The position numbers and the translations under genes are program-made. From Arion vulgaris (taxonomy: Eukaryota; Mollusca; Gastropoda; Stylommatophora; Arionidae), in assembly GCA_020796225.1 (NCBI GenBank), contig CM036756.1, forward strand, positions 50,944,363-51,008,362: a stretch of DNA of 64,000 nt. Direction: 5' to 3'. The notes beneath the pieces were generated by a model, which was not told the origin of the DNA, made no database searches, and was given only the letters and a program-made list of their open reading frames with translations. Positions 23,240 to 34,112 of this stretch are shown here, piece by piece (the first letter of the stretch is position 1; every line of letters begins with the position of its first letter).

Positions 23240-23811
23240 TGCCGGTATGCCTCCTTCCATGATGGTCCTCTCCAGCCCTTCATGTCCCTTTATATGTCCA
23301 AAATATCTCAATTTTCTCTTTCCTATTTGCAGCATCAGCCAGTTTACTTTGATTTCTAGTTCCCTCTGGATAGATCAACCTGTTCTCTTCTCTGTCCAGG
23401 ATATAGGGAGGCCTCTTCTGTAACACCTATATTCGAAAGCATATATATGTTTTTCCACTGCCTTATTAAATGTCCATGCTTCCCACCCATACGTTGCCAC
23501 TGGGAATATGCATGCTCTCAGTATTCTGATAATATACTATACAGAAAAATTAGATACTTTGGTCACATCAAGATGGCCTGTAGAGAGCAATATTGGAGGG
23601 CAGTGTCCCAGGACGCAGAGGCAGACCAAGAAGAAGATGGCTACAAGATATTAAAGAAACCATGAATATGACCATCGGCGAAGTGGGTGAACTGTCTAGA
23701 GAAAGAGTAAATTTCAGTTGCGCTGCAAAGAGAGCAACGTCCTATAAAGGACACGCACCTTGATGGTGATATCAAGATCGCAGTCTCCGAACAGGCGTAC
23801 ATGTTTTAATA
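23240..23811. mobile_element. LINE 3' ends in inverted (head-to-head) arrangement
   Basis: On the minus strand (23528 down to about 23240) the frame reads ILRACIFPVATYGWEAWTFN, then KRKLRYFGHIKGHEGLERT. On the + strand from about 23545 it reads RKIRYFGHIKMACREQYW followed by RGRPRRRWLQDI. Both are C-terminal parts of L1-like ORF2 and they meet near 23528. This could be a 5' inversion made during one insertion or two separate insertions. Confidence 0.6.
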
Positions 23812-23819
23812 GTGTGATT

Positions 23820-25225
23820 CAGGGGCGGCTCGTCATTAAGGGCCAATGGGGCCTGGCCCCACCAAAAATATTGAGTAACGTGTACTTGTTATTTTAGACA
23901 TTATTTGTTCATAATTATTACTTTCAACGGGATACTAATTAGCTTAGAAAGTTGATGTATAACGCTAAAATATCACACACAGTCTGAATTCTGAAATTCA
24001 GCATATTTTCTCCATAATTAGTATACGCCACTGGCCATTGAGCGTCAGTAAGAACCGTTCCCGCCAAACCAAAAATAATTAACGTGTACTTATTTTAGAA
24101 ATTAATTTTTCGTAATTATTACTCTCAGTTTGGCACTGATTAGCGTTGAAAGTTGAATATATAACACTAAGATATAAATATTATATCAGAATAATATAAC
24201 AATCATATTAGTATATATAACATATCCTTATTTAAAAATATTATAAAGACACAGCATTTCCCCTCTAATGCTTCAAGCATTGTGTCGTGCACTATATCTG
24301 GGGCCAATTTAAAAGGTGCATAAGATAACAGGTGCCATTGCAAACTTTGACCTTTGGTCGCTATTGCAATGATAATTGACAAAACAATTATGTCATTTTC
24401 ATTCAAACGGAAGATTCATATTCATTCTTACGCGGCCAAACTACTTCCCAGATAAACGAGAACTCCGAATTAAGTAGTCCGTTTAATTATCGATTGAATC
24501 CCCAATTTGAAATAAAAATAGTATAAAATTATAGAAAATAATGGCAATAAATAACAAACCATCAAAGAATAAGATTAGTTTTAGTGAATTGTCACTTGCA
24601 TTAATACATCTTGTCTGCAGAAATTTTCTTTCGTACACAGTGTTGAGTAGTTAGTTGTTAACTGAGTTGAGTTGAGTGAAACACGTAAAAATATTTTTAA
24701 CAATAACAAAGTACTAGAGATTTACAAAAACAATGACAATAAACAGAAAAGTTTCGACTAAATTGCCTTTATCAAGCAAAGAATACAACAGAAGTGAAGA
24801 ATTTAACTTCTTTCACAGTACACTACACAGTCATCAACTACACAGCACGTTTACCGCTAAGATTATATATTACAAAATTACCAAAGATCTATGCTCTCAG
24901 ATCTCAGTCACTAGTTCGTGGTTTTTCTGTTGTCATGCGGGTGAGACCCATGTTCAATGTGCGTTCCAGACTTTAAAAAAAAATCTTCTCTAGGCGCTCC
25001 TGTTGTTTGATGTGTCCCAAACATTTAATTGTATTTGATTTTATATTATTTAATAGTAAACTCTCGTTAGTATCAAGCTGTTGCAGAACAGGAGCATTTG
25101 TTCTTTTTCTGAAAGGGGTAATAACTTCACGGAATAGACAAATAATAGTAAATACTCAAAAAATCACGATTTTTCGAAATTTTTGCCGAGCCCCACCAAG
25201 AAAAATGAACCACAAGCCGCCACTT
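23820..25225. mobile_element. hAT-like DNA transposon, non-autonomous, 1.4 kb
   Basis: The 8-bp duplication GTGTGATT lies at 23812-23819 and 25226-25233, the hallmark size for hAT elements. The left end is CAGGGGCGGCTCGTCATT and the right end in reverse complement is AAGTGGCGGCTTGTGGTTC, an imperfect terminal inverted repeat. No transposase is encoded. A 110-bp segment is duplicated inside (about 23862-23985 and 24065-24180, both with ACGTGTACTT and AATTATTACT). The element ends about 300 bp upstream of the PIP4K start codon. Confidence 0.85.
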
Positions 25226-25344
25226 GTGTGATTATTAAGGAAGAACCATGTTGTTGCTACTACAAAGCTTGAAAGGAACTAACTAACTTTTTAGCTATTT
25301 TTTGTAAATTGATCGTTAGAGTAATGTGCCTTAGTTTAGATACT

Positions 25345-25530
25345 ATTTAGTGGATGATGGGTAGCGCCATCTTGTTTACAATTTGTAGTTTCCTACCGAC
25401 AGAGAATGTGAATAAAATGTGATAGGTCATACTTTATTTTCCCCTTTCGTTCCACTTTGCCATTACAGAGTGTCGAATTCTCAGGTGATTAGCGAATAAT
25501 CCGGTGAAGTGCAATATTGCTCAAGTGAAT
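25345..25530 (+). promoter_or_regulatory. PIP4K: Putative PIP4K promoter / 5' UTR with YY1-Pho-like site
   Basis: TAGCGCCATCTTG at 25362-25374 matches the YY1/Pho core (GCCAT; CCATCTT in the direction of transcription), which is often found just downstream of start sites. Its reverse complement AGATGGCGC also fits the core of CTCF sites. An in-frame TGA at 25486-25488 shows that coding cannot start further upstream in this exon. A strong acceptor-like CCATTACAG with a pyrimidine tract ends at 25468, so the leader may instead be spliced from an upstream exon. Confidence 0.45.
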
Positions 25531-25644
25531 ATGTCATCCACAAAGAGAAAGCAAATAAAAGTCAAAGCAGTTGCACCAAAGCTGAAGTTGTTTCGAGCTA
25601 ATGAGCCGCTGCTTAGTGTTTTCATGTGGGGTGTTAATCATACG
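25531..25644 (+). CDS. PIP4K: PIP4K exon 1 (first coding exon): phosphatidylinositol 5-phosphate 4-kinase
   Basis: It encodes 38 residues beginning MSSTKRKQIKVKAVAPK and ending PLLSVFMWGVNHT. The LFRANEPLLSVFMWGVNH core is nearly identical to the N-terminal region of animal type II PIP kinases, which convert PI5P to PI(4,5)P2 on internal and plasma membranes. The ATG is the first after an in-frame stop at 25486. The exon ends in phase 0 at a consensus donor GTAAGT. This N-terminal segment belongs to the dimerisation part of the fold. The next exon is 17 kb away across a transposon-filled intron. Confidence 0.95.
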
Positions 25645-26297
25645 GTAAGTTGAATAAAAATATAATCGAAATCCCTACCTAAATATAGGATTAAGACGTA
25701 GCCGAGTTAAAGTTACTGAAAATGGTTGGTATGTACATGCACCATCATTATTAGCTTGTACTTGTACCGTTTCCACATCAATGCGATGCCATCGGCCGAT
25801 GGTGAGACGACGGTTGGCTAATGGCTGAAATTAGTGAAATGGATTTTTTTAAAAAAGCACATTCAGTCAGTGATTCACATTGTTATTCAAAGTTATTGTA
25901 AATTTTGCTGATTTCCATTTCATTCCAATATTGCAATATTATTCTGTTACTTGCTATAATTATGATGGTATTTTCTGACCTGCTGCTGATATTCCACCTC
26001 ATGATTAAATTACACTACAGAATTTAGGTGCTTTTGCCACTTTTGGTAAATTTTTCAAAATAGTCCTACAGCATTCATTAAAAACAACATAGTTAGATAG
26101 GACTTCAAATTTACAATTCAACGATACCTCACCCAAGTCTAACCTCAATTCTGAAAAAACATATGAATATTTTATGAATTAAAAATTGCTAAATAACAAA
26201 TACATGGGTACCGTAAATTAAAAATATGAATCCTATAAAACTGTCACTGTTATAGCAAAGCGCTTTTATTATCTTAAATATCTTTCTTATTTATAAT

Positions 26298-26735
26298 AAT
26301 AATAATAATTCCTCTCGTATACATTACATAGGGCCTGCAAGTAAGTTCTCTATACCGCTCTATCCTGGGCAACTGGCTCAATCTCCTCCATGGAACTGAG
26401 ACCGATATTTCTTGCCTCTCTCAACAAAGTTCGTTTCAGGGTCTCCTTAGGTCGTCCTCTCTTTCTTGAACCCTTTGCATCCCACTGCAGTGCCTACTTT
26501 GATATTCGTAGATCATTTCTCCTCAAGGTGTATTCAACATATCTCCATCTTCTCTTTCTTACAACAGTTGTCACCAGTGGTTGGCCAGACATTTCTCTGA
26601 TTTCATCACTTCTCTTGAATTCGTTCCATTTTATGTTCGTTATTTTTCGCAGACATCTATTTTCAAATGCATTCAGCTTGCTTTCTATATCTTTAGTCAT
26701 TTTCCAACTCTCGCTGGCATATTTTAGGATTTTTA
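26298..26735 (-). mobile_element. RTE-type LINE 3' fragment (subfamily A), (ATT)n tail
   Basis: The minus strand encodes MTKDIESKLNAFENRCL and RKRRWRYVEYTLRRND, then a C-terminal basic region, ending in a TTATTATTATT tail at about 26298. It matches the ends of the copies at 11679-13090 and 32157-33990. It is a short 5'-truncated insertion in PIP4K intron 1. Confidence 0.85.
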
Positions 26736-27136
26736 TATCTTATTTCTAATACAAGACCATATAAACCGTTCATTTTGTGTGGGAACACAAAACACATTCA
26801 TTCATTTTACTGTCGCAATGTTTTAATGCACACAGAGCTAATTAATATGCAAAATTTAGTATTTCGAATTATTAAAATATTGACTATTGACATTTGTGAT
26901 TTGCACATCAAACTACAACAGTAATGGAGACCGAATGATGTTAATTAGCAAATATCATGCATAGAATATAGAGAACTTATGTAGTAGATGTTATGTAACA
27001 CTAACTAGAGTAATAATTAGTAATTAGTATCTCACATTACATATGAAAAAACTAGTTTTTGAAAAAAATTGTGAGTATATGATTGTGTCATCATTTTCAT
27101 CATTAACTTTAACAGCATTTGAGCCTTTAAATGGAA

Positions 27137-27457
27137 TTACAAATGGCTCTTGGTAGAGTTCCATAAGGAATGCCTACTTAAAGATCTATTTTTTTCTCTA
27201 ATCAGTTTGTCAAAACGTGCGATACAAGCTACAAGGCACATTTCACTGACATACTTATCAGTTTCTGTTGCAAGTACAACAGTCAAGACCTTCTTTGTTG
27301 CAAGTACAACAGTCAAGACCTTCTTTACCACCTCTGAAAGAGTGGGTCTGCAACGATCCAACAGCAGCTGCGCTACATAGCTCTTCTTAAATGGGTACAC
27401 TGCTTCAAACTGCGTCAAATATGATCTCAGATCTTCAATACCCTTCTTACTATCCAT
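27137..27457 (-). CDS. Unrecognised antisense ORF (106 codons) in PIP4K intron 1, gene or pseudogene
   Basis: The protein starts MDSKKGIEDLRSYLTQFEA in a good translation context (GGACCATGG). Composition is protein-like rather than LINE-like and I do not recognise the family. A 30-bp tandem duplication inside repeats KVLTVVLATK/E in frame. Just upstream on the minus strand is a convincing splice acceptor (TTTTTTATATCTGCAG, 27499-27514) and a GTAAGT donor at 27541-27546. After codon 98 or so an alternative frame continues as MELYQEPFVIPFKGSN, so a frameshift near 27170 is possible. It could be a nested gene or a decayed gene copy. Confidence 0.4.
   Translation of the reverse strand: MDSKKGIEDLRSYLTQFEAVYPFKKSYVAQLLLDRCRPTLSEVVKKVLTVVLATKKVLTVVLATETDKYVSEMCLVACIARFDKLIREKNRSLSRHSLWNSTKSHL
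27268..27327. repeat. 30-bp tandem duplication
   Basis: A 29-base stretch beginning TTGCAAGTACAACAGTCAAG occurs twice with a 30-bp period (27268 and 27298). It keeps the antisense ORF in frame and is almost perfect, implying recent origin. Confidence 0.9.
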
Positions 27458-27670
27458 GGTCCAAGTTAAATCAATTCAAAAAAGATAAAATCAATGAATC
27501 TGCAGATATAAAAAACAATAATTATAAATTCTTCTACTTGACTTACGAATTATGTAATTTTATTTATTAAATTAATAAAAAAAAAATTTAATTTGATAAT
27601 TTTACTAATAAATAACGCATAATAATGGGTGAGTAACGATTTTACAGTTTATCAATCTTATCAATAATTT

Positions 27671-27726
27671 CTTTAAACATGGAACACACAATTTGTTGCT
27701 TTAAACATGGAACACACAATTTGTTG
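27671..27726. repeat. 28-bp perfect tandem duplication
   Basis: The unit beginning CTTTAAACATGGAACACACA occurs at 27671-27698 and again at 27699-27726 without a mismatch. It lies upstream of the antisense ORF. Confidence 0.95.
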
Positions 27727-28577
27727 TGTAGTTTACACTCTGACAGTTAATATAATATTATATTAAGATGTAGAATCATTTTAGTTAGTTAATTGTGAAC
27801 ATTTAGACGGAAAAAAAATGGCGGACAGAATGCAATCGTAATTTTCAGTTACAACATACCTCGCAAAAAAATTATTTAATAATAGCTCTCGGCACCCTCA
27901 TGCTTCAAAGTTCATACACAGAAGATAAAGAGAATGGTGAATTCAAATATAATGATGATTTCTTAATAAGAATAAATCGAGTATCAGATAATTGTGGTGA
28001 AACTCACCTTCATGTATTGAACTGCAAGTAGCTTCCAAACCAGCCAATATTTTAGTACTATATTGATACTATTCTCAAACCATGATGTGCAGCAAGAATT
28101 GAATCCAAAAATATTCACTATATATACAGCTCGGAAATCTAGGAATTCCGCAAAATAACAATATGGGTATGCCCAAATCGAGACGTGCAGATATATATAG
28201 TAATATTTTTTTCCCGACAAATTCCGGAGTACCGGAAACGAAATGTCTCTTCTCGTAGAGCCTAATCATGATGATCATGTTACCCGCCCAATAATAAATA
28301 TTTCTTGTCTTATTTATGATCATGATGTGTATAGACCACTAGCTTTGAAGTTGTTATTGAGATGATGATGTAATTTCTAATGTAAAGGAGAAAATATTTA
28401 TTAGCTATAAATTATAGTATAAAATAATAAGTTAATTACGTACCGTGACTTGATGGTACTGGGTATGTCACCATTGCAAAAAGCGGTATTTAATACAGAT
28501 AACACTTTTCCTCTCCCAAATTATACCTATTTACTATGTAGTATAAAATTAACTACCACTGTCTATCTCATCTGCTG
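27727..28577. other. Intronic DNA without a recognised gene
   Basis: AT-rich sequence with no persuasive ORF. On the minus strand GTCCGCCATTTTTTTTCC (about 27810-27827) contains a YY1/Pho-like CCAT core oriented toward the antisense ORF at 27457, so it may be that ORF's promoter. Nothing else stands out. Confidence 0.4.
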
Positions 28578-28841
28578 GCTACAATAGTATTCTACTTCTT
28601 CTTCACCCTTTGTCTCTAGGGAAGCATAGGTCTGCAACCAAGGCCTTTCCAAGCCTGCCTATCCAAGGCCATCCTTTCCAGATCTCTCCTCTCTCCCCAT
28701 TTTCTTGCATTCCGTCTCCAAACTCCCATCTCCAGGTGTTCCTGGGTCTTCCCCTACCTCTATTGCCCTAGGGGTTCCATCGGAGAGCTTGTCTTGTGAT
28801 GCTGTTAGGAGTTTCCTCAGTGAATGTCCACCTTCTGCTCC

Positions 28842-30331
28842 TTATCTCTTGTTCCACCTGTCGTTGTCCTGTTCTATCCCAGAGTTCCCTGTTTGTAATC
28901 TTGTCATACCATCACAGATGGAGTATCCTGTGCAGACATCTATTGATGAATGTCTGCAACTTTTTGGTGTTCCCTTAGTTGTTCTCCATGTCTCCGCTCC
29001 ATATAGAACAGCCTTGACATTTGAGTTAAATATTATTATCTTAGTTTTATTCCTGATCACTCTTAAACTCCATATGTTCTTCAGAATGGCAAAGGCTGAT
29101 CTTGCCTTTTGTATTCTAACATCTTCATCTGAGCCACCTTAAATGTTGATAACACTTCCCAGATATGTAAATGTGTCCCCTTCTTTAATGGTGATCCTCT
29201 CATTATGATCGGGTCTCTGGAATTAGCATTTAATCTCATGATCTTTGTTTTTCCCCATGAATAGTCAGACCCAGTTGTTGTGAGATTGTTTCCAGTTTAG
29301 TTGTTTTCTTTTGCATCTGTTGATTTCTGTGGGAGAGGAGTGCTAGAACGTCTGCAAAATCTAAATCCTCCAATTGACTCATCATGGTCCACTGCATTCC
29401 ATTTCTCCCATTTGCTGTTGTTGATCTCATTATCCAGTCAGTAGCCAGCAGGAAGAGAAAGGGTGATAAAAGCTAGCCCTGTCTCACACCTGTCTTTATT
29501 TTAAAGGCCTCTGTCAGTTTGCCTTCATGCAGTACTCTACCCATTGTCTCCTCATACATTTTCTTTATTAGGTTGGTTAGCTTCTGGGGACGCCATAATG
29601 CCGTAGCAGTTTCCAGAGTGTTTCCCTGTCTAGGCTATCAAATGCCTTTTCATAATCGAGAAAGTTGATATAGAGGGATGAGTTCCACTCTAATCTCTGC
29701 TCCACTATCATATGCAGCATTGATATTTGATCCCTGCAGGATCTGTTTTGCCTAAATCCTGCCTGTCCATCTCTTAGTACTGCATCTGTAGCTTTCTTGA
29801 GTCTCTCTAGAATGATTCGGCACAGACAGCATTATTCCTCTATAGTTCGTGTGTTCTTGCAGATCACCCTTTTTTGGTAATTTGACTATAAATCCTTCTC
29901 TCCAGTCTTTTGGTATTTCTTCCCTCTCCCAAATTTTTCCTAGCAACCCATGTATCATGTCTGTTGAGATGTCAGCATTTGCCTTTATGACCTCTGCAGG
30001 AATACCATCTGGGCCTGTAGCTTTACCATTTCGTAGTTGAAGAATGACTTTCTTTATTTCCGGTTTCTTGGTTTGTTACAGTCGATTGCTAGATCATTTG
30101 CGGTTGGATCTATGTCTGGTTGGCTTTGGGGACCAATTTCCCTGTGTTGTCGTATAAATCTTTCAGGTTACCCGTAGCTGCTTCCGCTTCTCTTGCCAGA
30201 TCATCTGTGTACCTTCTTTTACCCGCTTTTATACTTCTTTTCACATCTTTGTTTGCTTTTGTGTATTTCTCTTGTGCTGTGGCCTTTGCTGATGTAGTAG
30301 TCTGCCAGTACAGGGAACAACCGTTCCCCAA
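28842..30331 (-). pseudogene. RTE-B reverse transcriptase region
   Basis: Minus-strand pieces in order are: linker AKATAQEKYTKANKDVKRSI (30290-30230); IWEREEIPKDWREGFIVKLP (29925-29866); an LSVPN segment; LEDLDFADVLALLSHRNQQM (29385-29320), in which the second aspartate of the usual FADD motif is valine; and KAVLYGAETWRTTKG (29010-28965). Stops and shifts separate them. The changed FADD motif alone would abolish polymerase activity. Confidence 0.8.
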
Positions 30332-30796
30332 CCCCAGGTAGTAGCCAACAGACTAGACAGGTAGTTTAGATAGAAAAGTTTGTAAAAATGCATAAGTAGA
30401 GACTGTAGTGTTTGCACACCAAATCTGCTTACTATGAGCAGTAGCAACACTAGAACGAGACATTGACGTAGTGAAACTAGTTGACGTAGATTTGTTAAAA
30501 CTGCTTAGCGACGTAGTGACAACATAGAGATACGAACATAAACAGTGAAAGCGAACGGACGTGTTTTGATTACCATCATGTAACAAAGTCAATAAACACA
30601 TTATGTAACTACCAGGACGAAGTTGTGTCATTTAACATCTTATGTCACGTACTAAATGTCTTGAGTAAGTAATTATACCATCAACCAACCAACATATAAG
30701 GAAAGGATGACAATAAATACCGGATTATCACAATCAGGACAGCCATAACCATAGAATCATGGTAGGAAGGCCCCACTGAAAAAGAGAACTACAACA
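30293..30796 (+). mobile_element. Solo LTR, 504 bp, inserted in RTE-B
   Basis: The segment starts TGTAGTAGT and ends ACTACAACA, giving TG...CA termini and an imperfect 9-bp terminal inverted repeat. CTGA flanks both sides (30289-30292 and 30797-30800), a 4-bp target duplication possibly extending to 5. Deleting it restores SRKR followed by SAKATAQEKY, which aligns with the related RTE at 43018. An AATAAA near 30590 may be its polyadenylation signal. The family (Gypsy, Bel or Copia) cannot be told without internal sequence. Confidence 0.75.
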
Positions 30797-30822
30797 CTGA
30801 TCTTTTTCTGCTATTACAGAGG

Positions 30823-31335
30823 TCAGCCTTTCTGCCTCTTCTCTCCGTTATCTTTTCTAATGTTGACTCTGATAGCCATTCTTTGTGGTGGTATCTTTTT
30901 TCCAAGGGTAGTCTCACATGTGCTAGTCCAGGCTTCTTTAACCGTGTGCCAGTGATCTTCAATGCTTCCTTCATTGACTTCTACTAAGGCCTCAAATTTG
31001 TTGGAAATCGTGACACAAAATATATCTTTTCCCTTCTGCACCTTCAGATGTTCCACATTGTATCGCACCCTGCTACTATGTGTGGTCGACGTGAATCTCT
31101 TCAGTTTAATTCCCACCTTAGCTATTACAAGGTGGTGATCAGAGGCCATATCTGCTCTTCTATAGGCTTTTATACCATAAAGTGGCCTTCTGAAGTTCCC
31201 CATAATGCAGATGTGGTCGATTTGGTTTTCTATCCTGTGGTCTAGTGATATCCATGTAGCTGTGTGGATTCTTCTGTGTTGGAAAAGGCTGCCTCCTATA
31301 ACCAAGTGGTTTGCTGCGCAGAGATCCACGAACAT
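30823..31335 (-). pseudogene. RTE-B endonuclease domain, C-terminal half
   Basis: The 170-codon frame holds CAANHLVIGGSLFQHRRIH, WISLDHRIENQIDHICI and ADMASDHHLVIAKV, the conserved latter half of RTE endonucleases, including the catalytic SDH. The N-terminal half (about 31340-31900) is in broken frames. The domain continues into the basic linker that is cut by the LTR insertion at 30796. Confidence 0.85.
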
Positions 31336-32156
31336 CTCTCAATTTTCATTTGTCTCCCCCTATCCATGTCTGCCCATAGTTTCCTCGAAACCCTAGTTGT
31401 CCATACCTATTTTTGCATTAAAGTCTCCTATCAAGATAGTAGGGTCCTTACTTTTAAATTTGCCTAATACCCCCTGTAATTTGTTGTAGAACTCTTCTTT
31501 TATTTGTTCTTCGCTGTCATTTGTTGGAGTGTAGCATTAAACTATATTCAGTTTAATTTTAGTGTTTGAGGTCTTGCAAGCTGCCCGGATCATTCTTGGT
31601 CCTAATAGCTCCCATTCAATGAATGCCTTTTGTGCTTTTTTGGCCAACATCAATGCTACTCCCTCCTTGTGCGATGCATCTTCCTTCTCTCTTCCGGAGT
31701 ATAGTATTGTTTCCCCTGTTATAAGTCTAATGTATCCTGCATTTGTCTATCTGGTTTCGCCCAGTCCTAGGATGGCCAGTCCATATGTCCTCATTTCCTG
31801 TGTCACCTATGCTGTCTTCCCAGTTTCGAACACTGTGCGGACGTTCCAGGTGCCAATCCTGGAGATCTTCTGGGTTGAAAGAAGGTGAGTCGGTAGTCCG
31901 ATTTCCTTTCAGATTTCACCGGACTGCTTCATGAGTCCCTCCTTATGGGGTCCTTCTTCTTCCTCGGGTGGCGAGCTACAAATTTCCCTGGTTGTGGCTT
32001 CTGTAGCCATCTAGTGTTTTTTACGGGGTGGGGTAGCTAGCCCCACGTTCAACCTCCTTTGTCACCTCTTACGACATGCGTGGCAGGTAACAGTGGTTCT
32101 ATTCTTTGCACCCAAATTTTGGCCCTGGTAACCACTCGGGCAAGCTACAATAGTAT

Positions 32157-33990
32157 AATAATAATAATAATAATTCCTCTCGTGCCGTTATACGTTACAT
32201 AGGGCCTGCAAGTAATTTCTCCATACCGCTCTATCCTGGGCAACTCGCTCAATCTCCATGGAATTGAGACCGATATTTCCTGTCTCTCTCAGCAAAGTTC
32301 GCTTCACGGTCTCCTTAGGTCGACCTCTCTTTCTTGAACCCTTTGCATCCCACTTCAATGCCTTCTTTGATATTCATTGATCATTTCTCCTCAAGGTGTG
32401 TCCAACATATCTCCATCTTCTCTTTCTTATAACAGTTGTCACTAGTGGTTGACCAGACATTTCTCTGATTTCATCACTTCTCCTGAATTCGTTCCATTTT
32501 ATATTCATTATTTTTCACAGACATCTATTTTCAAATGCATTCAACTTGCTTTCTATATCTTTAGTCATTTTCCAACTCTCGCTGACATATGTTAGGATTG
32601 ATACAACATTTGAATTGAAAATTCGTAATTTAGTTTTAATACTATATAACTTGCAGTTCCATATTTTATTTAGACTTTTAAAGCTGATGTTGCTTTGCCA
32701 ATTCGTATCATAATTTCTTTTTAACATTTCCTGTGCAATCAAAATTGCTACCCAAATAGGTGAACTGCTCTGTTATTTTTATCATTTTAGATTCCAGTGT
32801 GATATCTGCATTACTTGCCATAGGTGTCTTCATTATATTTGTTTTTCATAGCTTATCTGCAGTCCAACTTTTGATGCTATAGATGACGTCTGTTTTTCTT
32901 TGCATATCTTGGTTGTTTCTACTTAACAAGGCAATATCATCTGCAAAATCCAAATCTTTTAGTTGACTATTTTCTACCCAATCGATGCCAGTTTCGCCCT
33001 GCAACATTTTCACATCACCCAGTCAATGGCCACTCCAAACAATAGCAGAGATAGAATACAGCCTTGCTTTACTCCGGTTTCAACCATAAACCAGACGCTG
33101 TGTCCACCATCAGTGTGAACTGCACACTGTGAACCATCATAGAGGCTCTTTATAATGTTTATTATTTTGTCTGGTATTCCATAGCATCTCAGAATATTCC
33201 ACAGAGAGATTCTGTGTAGACTATCAAAGGCTTTTTAAAATCGATGAAATTTAGTATGAGTGGTTATTGCTTCTCAATATGTTCCTCCAAAATTAGTCGT
33301 AGGGTAATTATTTGGTCTAAGCAGCTTCTCCCAGGTCTAAAACCAGCTTGTTCTTCTCTCAGGGTTGTGTCCACTGCTCCTTTGATTCTATTAAGAATGA
33401 TTTTGCAGAAAGTCTTGGTCATTACTGATAATAGGGTGATCCTCTCCAGTTGTTGCAATCTTTGAGATCACCTTTTTTGGGGATCTTAACAATTATTCCC
33501 TTCTTCCATTGATCTGGGACAGTTTCTTCTTCCCATACTTTATTAAATAGTTCTTGCACCTGGCTAATAGTTGTATCATCAGCCGCTTTGAGCATTTCTG
33601 CAGTAATGTTGTCATCACCCGCTGCCTTATTGTTTATCAAGGAATTGCCTCCTTGACCTCAGCTACACTTATCATTTCTTCGTTAATTGGTAGGGAGCTG
33701 TTTCTTGCCTCTTCGTCAAACTTGAGTAGTACTGGTGGATCAGGTCTATTTAATATTTCTTCAAAATGTTCTGCCCATCTTTTCTTTTGCTCGGTATCTG
33801 ATGTTAGAACTTTACCATCTTTACTCTTGATTGGGCCACCCTTTGAAACAAATGTTCCAGTAAGTTGTTTTAGTGTGTTGTATAGCATTTTACTGTTTCC
33901 AGTCTTAGCTGCCTTTTCCCTTCTTCGGCCAGTCGATTGACATATGCTCTTTTATCTCTTCTAGCCACTCTTTTCACTTCCTTGTACAAT
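32157..33990 (-). mobile_element. RTE-type LINE (subfamily A), 5'-truncated, (ATT)n tail
   Basis: Minus-strand coding runs from KGGPIKSKDGKVLTSDTEQK through NNKAAGDDNITAEMLKAAD, EEQAGFRPGRSCLDQIITLR, a DFADDIALLS core near 32930-32955, ILTYVSESW and the C-terminal region, ending at an AATAATAATAAT run at 32157. It is the best preserved copy of the subfamily also seen at 11679 and 26298, but stops and frameshifts remain (near 33640, 33425, 33240 and 32745). The endonuclease is absent. Confidence 0.85.
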
Positions 33991-34112
33991 AGTATAGATT
34001 AACTAAATAGTCATTCTGAATTCAGTAGAAATCATATGTCAAAAGTTTCGCATTTTTTCAAAATAGTGTTCACTTTGTCTCTATCATTGCTGTTATAATC
34101 AGTTATATTATA

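Larger units (their letters stand above)
28591..32143 (-). mobile_element. RTE-type LINE (subfamily B), full length with nested solo LTR
   Basis: The exact 13-bp duplication GCTACAATAGTAT lies at 28578-28590 and 32144-32156. The 5' end (near 32143) is TTGCCCGAGTGGTTACC, shared with the SINE-like element at 846. The 3' tail is GAAGAAGAAG near 28591-28605. It codes for endonuclease then reverse transcriptase on the minus strand with several stops and shifts, and is interrupted by the LTR at 30293-30796. It inserted next to the (ATT)n tail of the older element at 32157. Confidence 0.9.

Noticed and set aside
30293..30796. Endogenous retrovirus
   Set aside because: Only one LTR-like segment is present, without gag, pol or env sequence, so a virus origin cannot be argued.
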